From positions 1 through 64,000 of the forward strand of contig NZ_BMDS01000005.1 in NCBI RefSeq assembly GCF_014635905.1: DNA of 64,000 nucleotides. The letters are read 5' to 3'. Below the pieces are notes generated by a model. That model saw nothing but the letters and a program-made list of their open reading frames with translations. It ran no database searches and had not been told where the DNA came from. The position numbers were made by a program, and so were the translations under genes. How positions within the stretch are numbered: position 1 is the stretch's first letter; every line of letters begins with the position of its first letter. Shown here piece after piece: positions 52,733-59,987 of this stretch. The DNA is from Limosilactobacillus caviae. Its GTDB lineage: Bacteria; Bacillota; Bacilli; Lactobacillales; Lactobacillaceae.

Positions 52733-52831
52733 TTGCGCTTAAAAGTAAATAAAAAGCCCCGCAAATTAAAGATAAGACTTACACTCAATATCTTTATAAT
52801 GCTGGACTTCAAATTAACTATTAAGTGGTGA
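52733..52831 (+). CDS. Candidate type I toxin-like peptide (32 aa)
   Basis: TTG 52733 follows GGAAAGGGGGTG by 7 bp. The peptide begins LRLKVNKKPRKLKIRLTLNI and ends FIMLDFKLTIKW. It is strongly basic first and amphipathic later. After the stop, TTAATCACC (52832-52840) is complementary to GGTGATTAA at the ribosome site (52723-52731), so the mRNA ends can pair and hide the start. That long-range pairing is typical of type I toxin mRNAs. The family is not recognised. Confidence 0.5.
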   Translation: MRLKVNKKPRKLKIRLTLNIFIMLDFKLTIKW

Positions 52832-52840
52832 TTAATCACC

Positions 52841-52885
52841 GCCCTAAGAGTTGCAAGTTGGTAGCTCAACTCTTAGGGGCTTTTC
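52841..52885 (+). terminator. Terminator of second small unit
   Basis: GCCCTAAGAGTTG pairs with CAACTCTTAGGGGC (G-C rich base) and is followed by TTTT. Confidence 0.9.
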
Positions 52886-52955
52886 ATATGTATATTATAG
52901 CATGACTTAGATGTTCTTTAAATCAAGAATAATTAGTAAAAGCGAGGGATGAAAT

Positions 52956-53135
52956 ATGAAGCGCCTTAAATACCAATCAAAGAATAAACACGTTACTATT
53001 TCCCTAGACGTATACTCTCCTCGAGAAACGGTGGCAATGTGGAAACAAGATATTAAGAAGTTCAAGAAGTGGCTTCATACACCAAAGGATAAACGTAAAA
53101 AGCTATTTGAATTTAAGATTGAAAGGGAAAAATAA
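52956..53135 (+). CDS. Small basic protein (59 aa), unknown
   Basis: ATG 52956 has GCGAGGGATG upstream. The protein begins MKRLKYQSKNKHVTISLDVY and ends KKLFEFKIEREK; it is rich in Lys and Trp. It is followed by the next gene after 1 bp, so the two form a small operon. Not recognised. Confidence 0.65.
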   Translation: MKRLKYQSKNKHVTISLDVYSPRETVAMWKQDIKKFKKWLHTPKDKRKKLFEFKIEREK

Positions 53136-53136
53136 C

Positions 53137-53319
53137 ATGGCACTTACTGAATCACAGCACAAGGCAATTAACAAATACCGTAGTAAAAATAAAGCACAAG
53201 TACAGTACATTAACCGCCGTTCAGTTGCTAAGAATTTCATCTTAAAGAGTGCAACGCAAGAAGACATTGATATGCTACTAGGCTGTATCAAACAACGGCA
53301 AGAAGAATTGAGCGACTAA
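53137..53319 (+). CDS. Small basic protein, paralogue 2 (60 aa)
   Basis: ATG 53137 (MALTESQHKAINKYRSKNKA) comes 1 bp after the previous stop; AAAGGGA precedes. It is a paralogue of the protein at 51763 with the same ending (QEELSD versus KAKLSD). Function unknown. Confidence 0.7.
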   Translation: MALTESQHKAINKYRSKNKAQVQYINRRSVAKNFILKSATQEDIDMLLGCIKQRQEELSD

Positions 53320-53353
53320 GGACAGCTAACGAAATATGTTAGTTGTCTTTTTA
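53320..53353 (+). terminator. Terminator after paralogue 2
   Basis: GACAGCTAAC pairs with GTTAGTTGTC (one G-U) and is followed by TTTTT. Confidence 0.88.
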
Positions 53354-53383
53354 TTTACGCTGTAAAAACTGCTTAAATTGCAC

Positions 53384-53434
53384 TAAAAAGACGCTCTACT
53401 GTGAGAGCGCCCTTGAGATATAAAAAAATAGCAA
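53384..53434 (-). ncRNA. Short minus-strand RNA gene, copy 2
   Basis: A minus-strand TGTTATAAT -10 (about 53440-53448) precedes ~50 nt ending in GGGCGCTCTCACAGTAGAGCG and a T run. It is homologous to 51184-51234. The stem is perfect here (CGCTCT/AGAGCG) and has one mismatch in copy 1. Confidence 0.55.
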
Positions 53435-53728
53435 ATCTATTATAACATCCCCCGCCCTGCATTGTTGAGAAGAGAGAGGCACACATTACCGTATTTTTAT
53501 TTGCGAGGGCTGTTTTGAAACTTTTTAGGTAGGGGGGCTGTCCTTCCCTAGCCTTTGATATATCAACAATCATAAAAATTAAATTATCTAAAACATCCCC
53601 TTTTTAGCAATTAATCGGGGATACTTTATCAATAATTCCGACAATTCAGACACCCTAAAAGGAAAATGGCTGAATTTTCCGCAGATATTTCCACAAGCAA
53701 AATAAAAAACCACCTAAAAACAGGTGGC
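53435..53728. other. Right-end non-coding stretch of the element
   Basis: I see no convincing gene. The 66-codon minus-strand frame at 53373-53573 lacks a ribosome site. ATCCCC/GGGGAT (around 53595-53620) pairs as in the left hairpin cluster. Confidence 0.5.
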
Positions 53729-53774
53729 CCACGTTGGCAAGAAGATATATTATTTTGTCGTGAAATTGTCGTGG
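53729..53774. repeat. Right-end arm-type repeats
   Basis: CCACGTTGGCAAG (53729-53741) is the inverse of the block at 43968-43980. TTTGTCGTGA (53754) and ATTGTCGTGG (53765) repeat with an 11-bp period and match the tandem pair near attL, in the same orientation. A further TTTGTCGTGG is at 51543. Confidence 0.65.
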
Positions 53775-53874
53775 ATTTGATTAAAAATAGTGTTCTATAG
53801 TGTAAACCTAAAATTAAAAATACTGATATATCAACGATTTAGACACTATCGAAAAGTATTTAAAATATAAAAAT

Positions 53875-53886
53875 TGCCTCAGGCAG
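53875..53886. repeat. attR core
   Basis: TGCCTCAGGCAG, identical to 42783-42794, forms the acceptor-stem end and part of the T arm of tRNA-Leu. The gene stays intact after insertion. Confidence 0.88.
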
Positions 53887-53958
53887 GATTCGAACCTGTA
53901 CATGGATAACCATACAACGACCTGAACGTTGCGCGTCTGCCAGTTCCGCCACTGAGGC
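53875..53958 (-). tRNA. tRNA-Leu (anticodon CAG)
   Basis: On the minus strand, acceptor GCCTCAG pairs with CTGAGGC, with discriminator A. The D arm is TGGCGGAACTGGCAGACGC. The anticodon stem CAACG/CGTTG encloses TTCAGGT, giving anticodon CAG for CUG codons. A long variable arm and the GGTTCGAATCC T arm are those of class II tRNA-Leu. CCA is not encoded. Its 3' end is the attachment site of the 11.1-kb element. Confidence 0.95.
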
Positions 53959-54080
53959 ACTAAACTATTTTGTAACACTACTAAGTATACCGAACTCAAT
54001 AAAAATTACAAGTGTTTTTTGCCGCGGCATGATAACTAAGCTACAATAAATAGTATTTATAACCTTAAAAGGAGAATTTC

Positions 54081-54476
54081 ATGAAAGCTTTATCAATTCA
54101 TCCCGAATACGCAATGGAAATACTTAATGGCAATAAAACAGAAGAATACCGAACTTGGACAACCGCTTACCGTGGAGATCTATTAATTTGTAATACGGCT
54201 AAGAAAACACGTGGAGCAGTTGCTGGATATGCCTTATGTGTTGCAAAAATAGTCGATATAGAAAAACGTTACGATGGAGATCAGATTTGCTATGCTTGGA
54301 AAATCGCACCATTTGAAACCGGTGGATCGTATTGGATTGAACCCTTAAAAGTAAAAGGGCAACGTAGATTATTCAATGTTGATGATGTTTTAATAAAGCC
54401 GGCACCTTTTTCCAATCCATTCTCAGCAGTGGGGGAAGCCTGGTATCAAGAAAAGATTATTCCTTTAATCCATTAG
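54081..54476 (+). CDS. ASCH domain protein
   Basis: This 131-residue protein starts MKALSIHPEYAMEILNGNKTEEYRTWTTAYRGDLLICNTAKK, the ASCH/PUA-like pattern with the G-x-K-x-E-x-R strand and loop. It probably binds RNA or modified nucleotides. It is monocistronic, outside the element, with AAAAGGAG before the ATG. Confidence 0.85.
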   Translation: MKALSIHPEYAMEILNGNKTEEYRTWTTAYRGDLLICNTAKKTRGAVAGYALCVAKIVDIEKRYDGDQICYAWKIAPFETGGSYWIEPLKVKGQRRLFNVDDVLIKPAPFSNPFSAVGEAWYQEKIIPLIH

Positions 54477-54539
54477 TATATTTTCACAAAGAAACTTATG
54501 CGTTATGATAGAAAATAAAACGTGAAGGGGCAGTAGCTT

Positions 54540-54908
54540 ATCGGAAAAATTAGAATTAATAACATGTCATTTAATACATATAATGGCGTGTTTGCGGAAG
54601 AAAAAAAGCTCGGTCAAAAAATAGAAGTTGATTGTGAAATGACTTATCCAATTGAAGCCAAAGTAAGGACTGATAACTTAGAAGAAACGGTTAGCTATGC
54701 AGATGTCTATGACACAATTGCACAATTTGTGGCCCATCACAACTATAACTTAATTGAAAGTCTTGCGAATAATTTGCTTCATGAAATTTTACGGACTTAT
54801 CCTATGCTAGATGAGGTGCGGTTACGGATTCGTAAATATAGTGTGCCAATTGCCGGAATCTTTGACAACATTGAAATTGAGGTGCAGGGAGCAAACGACC
54901 ATGAATAA
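54540..54908 (+). CDS. folB: Dihydroneopterin aldolase, with no standard start for its first strand
   Basis: FolB cleaves dihydroneopterin to 6-hydroxymethyl-dihydropterin and glycolaldehyde. SFNTYNGVFAEEKKLGQKIEVDCEM, VSYADVYDTIAQFV and SLANNLLHEI are family blocks, with the catalytic Glu in GVFAEE and a Lys-like position near the end (RIRKYSVPIAGIFDNIEIEV). The first ATG, at 54564, would remove the usual first strand (GKIRINNM). That strand is present in frame from 54540, 9 bp after AAGGGG, but its codon is ATC. I give 54540 as the likely true start; a conservative annotation would use 54564. Confidence 0.8.
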   Translation: MGKIRINNMSFNTYNGVFAEEKKLGQKIEVDCEMTYPIEAKVRTDNLEETVSYADVYDTIAQFVAHHNYNLIESLANNLLHEILRTYPMLDEVRLRIRKYSVPIAGIFDNIEIEVQGANDHE

Positions 54909-55413
54909 AGCATATTTAAGTATTGGTAGTAATATTGGTGATCGGTTAGCAAATTTGCAAAAAGCGGTTCAGCTATTGGCTGATTCATCTCAAATTGAAC
55001 TTTTAGCGGTTTCATCCGTTTATGAAACAGAACCGGTTGGCGGTGTAAAGCAGGACTCTTTTTATAATATTGCTGTAAAAATAAGAACAGATTTAACTGC
55101 CCCAAAGCTCCTTGATTTCTTGCATTGGATTGAACAAAGTCTTCACCGTAAGCGGCTTATCCACTGGGGTCCGCGGACAATTGATTTAGATATCATTGAC
55201 TTTAACCACCAGCAAATTAAAACCCCGACTTTAATAATCCCGCATTCAGAAATGGCGAACAGGCGCTTTGTATTAGTTCCAATGCTTGAGATTTCAACTT
55301 TGGATGAACCTTATCACCAACGATTGACTGCTTTATTGAAAGCAACTTCAGACCACAGCTGGCTAAAAAAGATATATGGACAAGAGGTGTTTTTATGGAC
55401 CAACAAAAAATAG
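54901..55413 (+). CDS. folK: HPPK, 6-hydroxymethyl-7,8-dihydropterin pyrophosphokinase
   Basis: The start is ATG 54901, inside the last codons of folB (8-nt overlap). The 170-residue enzyme transfers pyrophosphate from ATP to the pterin. Signatures are YLSIGSNIGDRLANLQ at the start, YETEPVGGVKQDSFYNIAV, and WGPRTIDLDIIDF, which carries the Mg-binding aspartates. Confidence 0.95.
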   Translation: MNKAYLSIGSNIGDRLANLQKAVQLLADSSQIELLAVSSVYETEPVGGVKQDSFYNIAVKIRTDLTAPKLLDFLHWIEQSLHRKRLIHWGPRTIDLDIIDFNHQQIKTPTLIIPHSEMANRRFVLVPMLEISTLDEPYHQRLTALLKATSDHSWLKKIYGQEVFLWTNKK

Positions 55414-55973
55414 AAAAAGCTGTTAGGGATTTATTAATTGCTATCGGTGAGAACCCGCATCGTGAGGGACTACTAGAAACGCCGCAACGGGTTGCTAAAA
55501 TGTATCAAGAAGTTTTTTCATCTTTGAAACGTCAACCTGAAGATGTGGCTAATTATAAAGTGTTTCATGTTAGTGATGTTCCAGAGATGGTCTTAGTTCA
55601 GCACATTCCGTTTTATTCAATGTGTGAACATCACTTGTTGCCGTTTTTTGGTTACGCTAACGTCGCGTACGTTCCTAAAGATGGCCGGGTAATTGGTTTA
55701 AGCAAAATCCCACGTTTAATTGATTTCGTGACTAAAAAGCCAGGAATGCAGGAGCGAGTAACAACAGATTTAGCGGCAGAATTACAGCGTATTCTTGATC
55801 CTGCCGGAATTGCGGTAACAATTAGCGCGCGTCACCTTTGTATGGAAATGCGTGGTGTTAATAAAGCAGGGCAGTACACCTATACTGATAAATTTACTGG
55901 TCGGTTTAAGGAGGATAAAGACTTAAAACGAGAATTTTTAATGCAAACGAGGAATAACCGTGCTGACTTATGA
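55395..55973 (+). CDS. folE: GTP cyclohydrolase I
   Basis: This 192-residue enzyme makes dihydroneopterin triphosphate from GTP, the entry to folate. Zinc ligands are in FYSMCEHHLLPFFG (~78) and ARHLCMEMRGV (~147). It overlaps folK by 19 nt. Confidence 0.97.
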   Translation: MDQQKIEKAVRDLLIAIGENPHREGLLETPQRVAKMYQEVFSSLKRQPEDVANYKVFHVSDVPEMVLVQHIPFYSMCEHHLLPFFGYANVAYVPKDGRVIGLSKIPRLIDFVTKKPGMQERVTTDLAAELQRILDPAGIAVTISARHLCMEMRGVNKAGQYTYTDKFTGRFKEDKDLKREFLMQTRNNRADL

Positions 55974-57219
55974 ACAAATTATTGCGGGCTTTAATCGGCG
56001 AATGCTCGGTGGTGTAAAAGATCGTATTAAATTTTTAAGACCAATTCTTACTAATTTGGGAAATCCAGATCGTCAATTTAAGATTATTCACATCGCGGGT
56101 ACTAATGGAAAAGGCTCAACCGGAATGATGTTGGAACAAACCTTACAATATGCAGGATATAAGGTAGGGTATTTTAGCAGTCCAGCACTTGTTGATGATC
56201 GTGAACAGGTTAAAATTAATGATAAGTTAATAAGCAGGCAATCATTTGTAGACACCTACCAAAAAATTGCTAGTCGATTACCGGCTGATATTACACCAGC
56301 TGATATCACGGTATTCGAATGGTGGACGTTAATAATGATTCAATATTTTGCCGATCAAAAAGTAGATTGGGCAGTGATTGAGTGTGGACTAGGCGGACGT
56401 GATGATGCGACTAATATAATTAATGCCCCATTAATTGCAGTGATCACTCATATTGCCCTCGACCATACCCGCATTTTAGGACCTAAAATCACCAACATTG
56501 CGTATGCAAAAGCTGGCATTATCAAGACGGGTACTCACCAGGTCTTTCTTGGACCGTGCCAGCAAGAAGAAGCAATTGATGTTATTCATGACTATGCTCA
56601 GAGTCAAAATGTGGAGCTGACTCTTGCTAAAGAGCAGGAAATTATTGATGGAAAAGCAGCCATTTTCTTTAATGATACATTACATTGGGTCCCCTTTAAC
56701 TTGCTTGGAGCGTTTCAAAGCCAGAATCTCGGGACTGTTATCAGTGTATTTCAATATTTAATCCAAGAAGGCTTTATAAATTCATGGCAACCGTTATTAA
56801 CGATGATGAAGACAATTTCTATTCCCGGACGAATGCAGGTGATTGCTCATCATCCAACGGTGGTTCTTGATGGGGCTCATAATCCTGATGCTGCTCATCA
56901 GCTTTATCATACTTTGCAATCTTACCCTGGCACTAAAATTATTATGGTCTTAGGGTTCCTTGCTGATAAAAACATTATAGAGATGTGCAAAACCTATCAA
57001 CGATTAACGGATAAATTAATTATTACTACTCCAAATCACCCATCTCGGGCCTTTCCAGTTGCTGAATTGGCAGCAATTCTTCCACAGGCAGTAGTTGCTA
57101 AAACATCGAACGAGGGACTAGCAAAAGCACGAGAACTTGCAAAGCGTGATGATCTAATCATTGTTACCGGCTCTTTTTACACCATTAAAGATATCGAGGC
57201 CAAGCTAAATGAAAAATAA
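55960..57219 (+). CDS. folC: Folylpolyglutamate/dihydrofolate synthase
   Basis: This 419-residue Mur-ligase-like enzyme adds glutamate to folates. HIAGTNGKGSTGMMLEQTL is the P-loop, FSSPALVDDREQVKIN the folate region, and THIALDHTRILG the metal-binding loop. It overlaps folE by 14 nt and rdgB by 11 nt. The placement matches the folC2 gene of other lactobacillar folate clusters. Confidence 0.94.
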   Translation: MLTYEQIIAGFNRRMLGGVKDRIKFLRPILTNLGNPDRQFKIIHIAGTNGKGSTGMMLEQTLQYAGYKVGYFSSPALVDDREQVKINDKLISRQSFVDTYQKIASRLPADITPADITVFEWWTLIMIQYFADQKVDWAVIECGLGGRDDATNIINAPLIAVITHIALDHTRILGPKITNIAYAKAGIIKTGTHQVFLGPCQQEEAIDVIHDYAQSQNVELTLAKEQEIIDGKAAIFFNDTLHWVPFNLLGAFQSQNLGTVISVFQYLIQEGFINSWQPLLTMMKTISIPGRMQVIAHHPTVVLDGAHNPDAAHQLYHTLQSYPGTKIIMVLGFLADKNIIEMCKTYQRLTDKLIITTPNHPSRAFPVAELAAILPQAVVAKTSNEGLAKARELAKRDDLIIVTGSFYTIKDIEAKLNEK

Positions 57220-57802
57220 TTTTGTTATTGCAACCCATAATACTTTTAAGGCGGATGAAATCCAAAATATTTTGCGGTTTTACCACCAGTGGGGCGAGAT
57301 ATATACGGACAAACTACCGCGTCAACATTTTCCCTCAGAATCAACGACGAGCTACCAAGCAAATGCGACTAAAAAAGCAATCTTTATCAGCCAGCAATTA
57401 CCAGGAGCTAATGTTATTGCTGACGATTCTGGATTAGAACTAGCCGCGTTTCCCGCAAAGTATGGCGTTCAAACAGCACGTGAATTAGCAGTTGAAGTTC
57501 CCGACGGTCAGCTTAATCGGTATTTGATCCAATTAGTTAATGGAAAATCACGTAAATTTACGATGAAGACGACAATTGCTTTAGCAGTTAATGGCCACAT
57601 CAGTAATATTGCTCGCGGTGAATTAACTGGAGTAATTGCACCTGAAGAACGCGGAACTAATTCAACTGGGTTTGACCGAATCTTAATACCAGATGGCGAA
57701 GATCAGACTCTTGCCGAAATGAGTCGTCCTAAACGTATTTCATACCTTCATCGAGCACGTGCTGTGAAAAATTTATTAGATCAGTTGGGAGAAGTAAAAT
57801 GA
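57209..57802 (+). CDS. rdgB: Non-canonical purine NTP pyrophosphatase (RdgB/HAM1)
   Basis: This 197-residue protein opens FVIATHNTFKADEIQNIL and has IADDSGLELAAFPAKYGVQTAREL and TGFDRILIPDGEDQTLAEMS, the HAM1 signatures with the catalytic acidic residues. It normally removes ITP/XTP. In lactobacillar fol operons this gene has been proposed to dephosphorylate dihydroneopterin triphosphate, the missing step between FolE and FolB. The operon position supports that idea. Confidence 0.9.
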   Translation: MKNNFVIATHNTFKADEIQNILRFYHQWGEIYTDKLPRQHFPSESTTSYQANATKKAIFISQQLPGANVIADDSGLELAAFPAKYGVQTARELAVEVPDGQLNRYLIQLVNGKSRKFTMKTTIALAVNGHISNIARGELTGVIAPEERGTNSTGFDRILIPDGEDQTLAEMSRPKRISYLHRARAVKNLLDQLGEVK

Positions 57803-58947
57803 AAATTACTGAAAAAACAATTACCAACAATACTTCTAAGTTAGAAACTGCTATTTTGGCTGATCAAATCAATCGGCATCAACAGTTATTATTAACTTGG
57901 GAATGTGAGAAAGTTGAAACTGCGGCGATGGTTGAACAGTTCGTTTGTCATTTTGACGTGCCAGTAGTCTGTATTGGTAGCCGTGTTGAATTTTTATTTC
58001 CATTGCAATCACTTAAAGCGTTGATGATTCATGTTCAAGAACGTTGGAATAATGACCGGGAGTTGCTTGCTTCTCTTGAACAAATTCAGGAACACCATCA
58101 AATCTTGTGGCGGGCTGGACGCTTTACATTTAAGCTTAACGAGCAGCCGATTATTTATGGAATCCTTAATGTGACGCCGGACTCATTTTATGATGGTGGA
58201 AAATATCAATCGATTGCTGAAATTACTCGCCAAATTGATAAAATGGTCAAGGCAGGAGCAAATGTAATCGAAGTAGGCGGACAAACTACTAAACCAGGTG
58301 GCTTTACTGAAGTTGACCCACAAGAAGAAATTCATCGGATTATGCCCGCTATTAATATCCTTAAACATGATTATCAGCAAATAGCAATCGCTGTTGATAC
58401 ATATAAATTGCCGGTTATGGAAGCGGCAATAAAAGCAGGCGTTGATATTATTAATGATGTTCAAGCATTTGATACAAATCAAAAACTAGCTTTAATGGCT
58501 AAAAGTGAAGTGGGGATGGTTACGATGCATAGCAGCCGGACCCACGATTACGATAATTTAACAGTCGCAATTCAAAAGTTCTTTGAACATAATTTAGGAA
58601 CAATCGCTGCTGCGGGTATTAATCTTGAACGAGTGGTTCTTGATCAGGGCATCGGTTATGCCAAAATTGCGGATGGATACCAGGATTATGCGATGATGCG
58701 TAATATTGACCAGCTTAATTACCTGCATCGGCCAATTATGGTTGCAATTTCACGAAAGGGCTTTGGGCAAAAATTATTTAATTTAGCCAAAGAAGACCGC
58801 CTAGACGTAACATTAATTGCAGAAACGGCAATGTATTTACGCGGCGGTCGTGTCTTACGTGTTCATGATGTCGAAGAAACTAGTCAGCTAGTAAAAATGA
58901 TTGATACAATTAATAATAGTTATTGGTTCAGATCCACCAACAACTAA
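57799..58947 (+). CDS. folP: Dihydropteroate synthase with N-terminal extension
   Basis: The DHPS barrel begins near residue 118 (IIYGILNVTPDSFYDGGKY). It joins the pterin pyrophosphate to p-aminobenzoate. Unlike the ~280-residue norm this protein has 382, because ~115 residues precede the barrel (LETAILADQINRHQQLLLTW...). The second signature reads VIEVGGQTTKPGG, where most enzymes have DIGGESTRPG, and the HMR-like loop is MVTMHSSR. ATG overlaps rdgB by 4 nt. No pab genes are in the window, so pABA may come from outside. Confidence 0.92.
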   Translation: MKITEKTITNNTSKLETAILADQINRHQQLLLTWECEKVETAAMVEQFVCHFDVPVVCIGSRVEFLFPLQSLKALMIHVQERWNNDRELLASLEQIQEHHQILWRAGRFTFKLNEQPIIYGILNVTPDSFYDGGKYQSIAEITRQIDKMVKAGANVIEVGGQTTKPGGFTEVDPQEEIHRIMPAINILKHDYQQIAIAVDTYKLPVMEAAIKAGVDIINDVQAFDTNQKLALMAKSEVGMVTMHSSRTHDYDNLTVAIQKFFEHNLGTIAAAGINLERVVLDQGIGYAKIADGYQDYAMMRNIDQLNYLHRPIMVAISRKGFGQKLFNLAKEDRLDVTLIAETAMYLRGGRVLRVHDVEETSQLVKMIDTINNSYWFRSTNN

Positions 58948-59263
58948 TTCCTAACGCTAAAACTAAGAAAATAAAGAGCAGGATTGTTAAATGCGGATTG
59001 CCAAATGTCTCACGTTTTAGGCGAAAAGCAGTTTCCATTAGCATATAGATAATAATCAAAAAAATAATCCATAATATATCGCTAAAGAATTGTGTTTTGA
59101 AATGCAAAAAGGCATGGACAATCGAAGCGGTTAATAAAAGAAAATAAAATAGGCGACTTAATTCAAGCCAATTAGTTACTTTTCGCTCAATTTTAGCGTG
59201 TAACCCGATGGTAGTGGTGATTAGTAATATCACGATCAGGATCGCCACTATTATTTTTAACAT
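58928..59263 (-). CDS. DUF1516 membrane protein (YisL-like)
   Basis: This 111-residue protein has four membrane helices (IIVAILIVILLITTTIGLHA, LFYFLLLTASIVHAFL, ILWIIFLIIIYMLMETAF, LTILLFIFLVLALGISCWW). The size and layout fit YisL/DUF1516. It overlaps the folP 3' end by 20 bp tail to tail. Function unknown. Confidence 0.8.
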   Translation of the reverse strand: MLKIIVAILIVILLITTTIGLHAKIERKVTNWLELSRLFYFLLLTASIVHAFLHFKTQFFSDILWIIFLIIIYMLMETAFRLKRETFGNPHLTILLFIFLVLALGISCWWI

Positions 59264-59405
59264 ATGGGTAGGCTCCTTTCGGCTTTGATTTTAGCATTCT
59301 TGAAAGCAACTGACCACATACTTTTGGCTTGAAAATGTATAAAAAAAAGTGTAAGGTACGTATATTACTTCCATATATAATAAATAATATTTGAGGTGAA
59401 ATTAA

Positions 59406-59705
59406 GTGGCAGATTTTGAAATTGGCGATATTGTAAAAGGTAAAAAGTTTGGTCCCCTAGAACATGATTTTTCTGGGGTTGTTGAAAAGGTTTATACCAA
59501 TTCGATTATGGTATCAATCCAAGATTTTGATCCGTCTGACAAGAGCGGGGTTAATGAATTAAATAGCCGTGCTGTCATTCGCCAAAAAGATGCTAAGATG
59601 ATTAAGGCAGTTCCTCGTGAAGAAAAAGCTGATGATGAAGAGGAAGCCGATGACTCTAAGGCATCTAAGAAAGCAAAAAAATCTTCAAAAAAAGATGACA
59701 AATAA
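59406..59705 (+). CDS. DUF2187 (KOW-like) protein
   Basis: The first ~65 residues (EIGDIVKGKKFGPLEHDFSGVVEKVYTNSIMVSIQDFD) are a small beta barrel of the DUF2187 type. The tail is an acidic then basic low-complexity stretch (EEKADDEEEADDSKASKKAK). GAGGTG precedes the ATG. It may bind RNA, by analogy to KOW domains. Confidence 0.8.
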   Translation: MADFEIGDIVKGKKFGPLEHDFSGVVEKVYTNSIMVSIQDFDPSDKSGVNELNSRAVIRQKDAKMIKAVPREEKADDEEEADDSKASKKAKKSSKKDDK

Positions 59706-59751
59706 TTAGAAGAGGTATATACTAACTAAGTGTTGAGCTTAGTTAGCAAAT

Positions 59752-59822
59752 GCGGGTATAGTTTAGTGGTAAAACTCAACCTTCCCAAGGTTGCGTCGCG
59801 AGTTCGATTCTCGTTACCCGCT
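59752..59822 (+). tRNA. tRNA-Gly (anticodon CCC)
   Basis: Acceptor GCGGGTA pairs with TACCCGC, discriminator T. The anticodon stem CAACC/GGTTG encloses TTCCCAA, giving CCC for GGG codons. The T arm is CGAGTTCGATTCTCG. CCA is not encoded. 71 nt long. Confidence 0.95.
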
Positions 59823-59828
59823 TAGTTA

Positions 59829-59876
59829 AAAATAAAGGCTGAGAAAATTTTATGTTTTTCTCAGCCTTTATTTTTC
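59829..59876. terminator. Terminator after tRNA-Gly
   Basis: AAATAAAGGCTGAGAAAA pairs exactly with TTTTCTCAGCCTTTATTT and is followed by T residues. Confidence 0.92.
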
Positions 59877-59987
59877 TATTACCAAAATCGCGGTATTCCT
59901 AGCAACTTCTGCCTTCATTAATTGATTGTAATAATGAAAATGATGATTCAATCGCCTTATCATTGATTAGTCAAGGACCAAAAATTC

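Noticed and set aside
53373-53573. 66-codon minus-strand frame near the element's right end
   Set aside because: It has no ribosome site, odd composition, and runs through the terminator of the short RNA gene.
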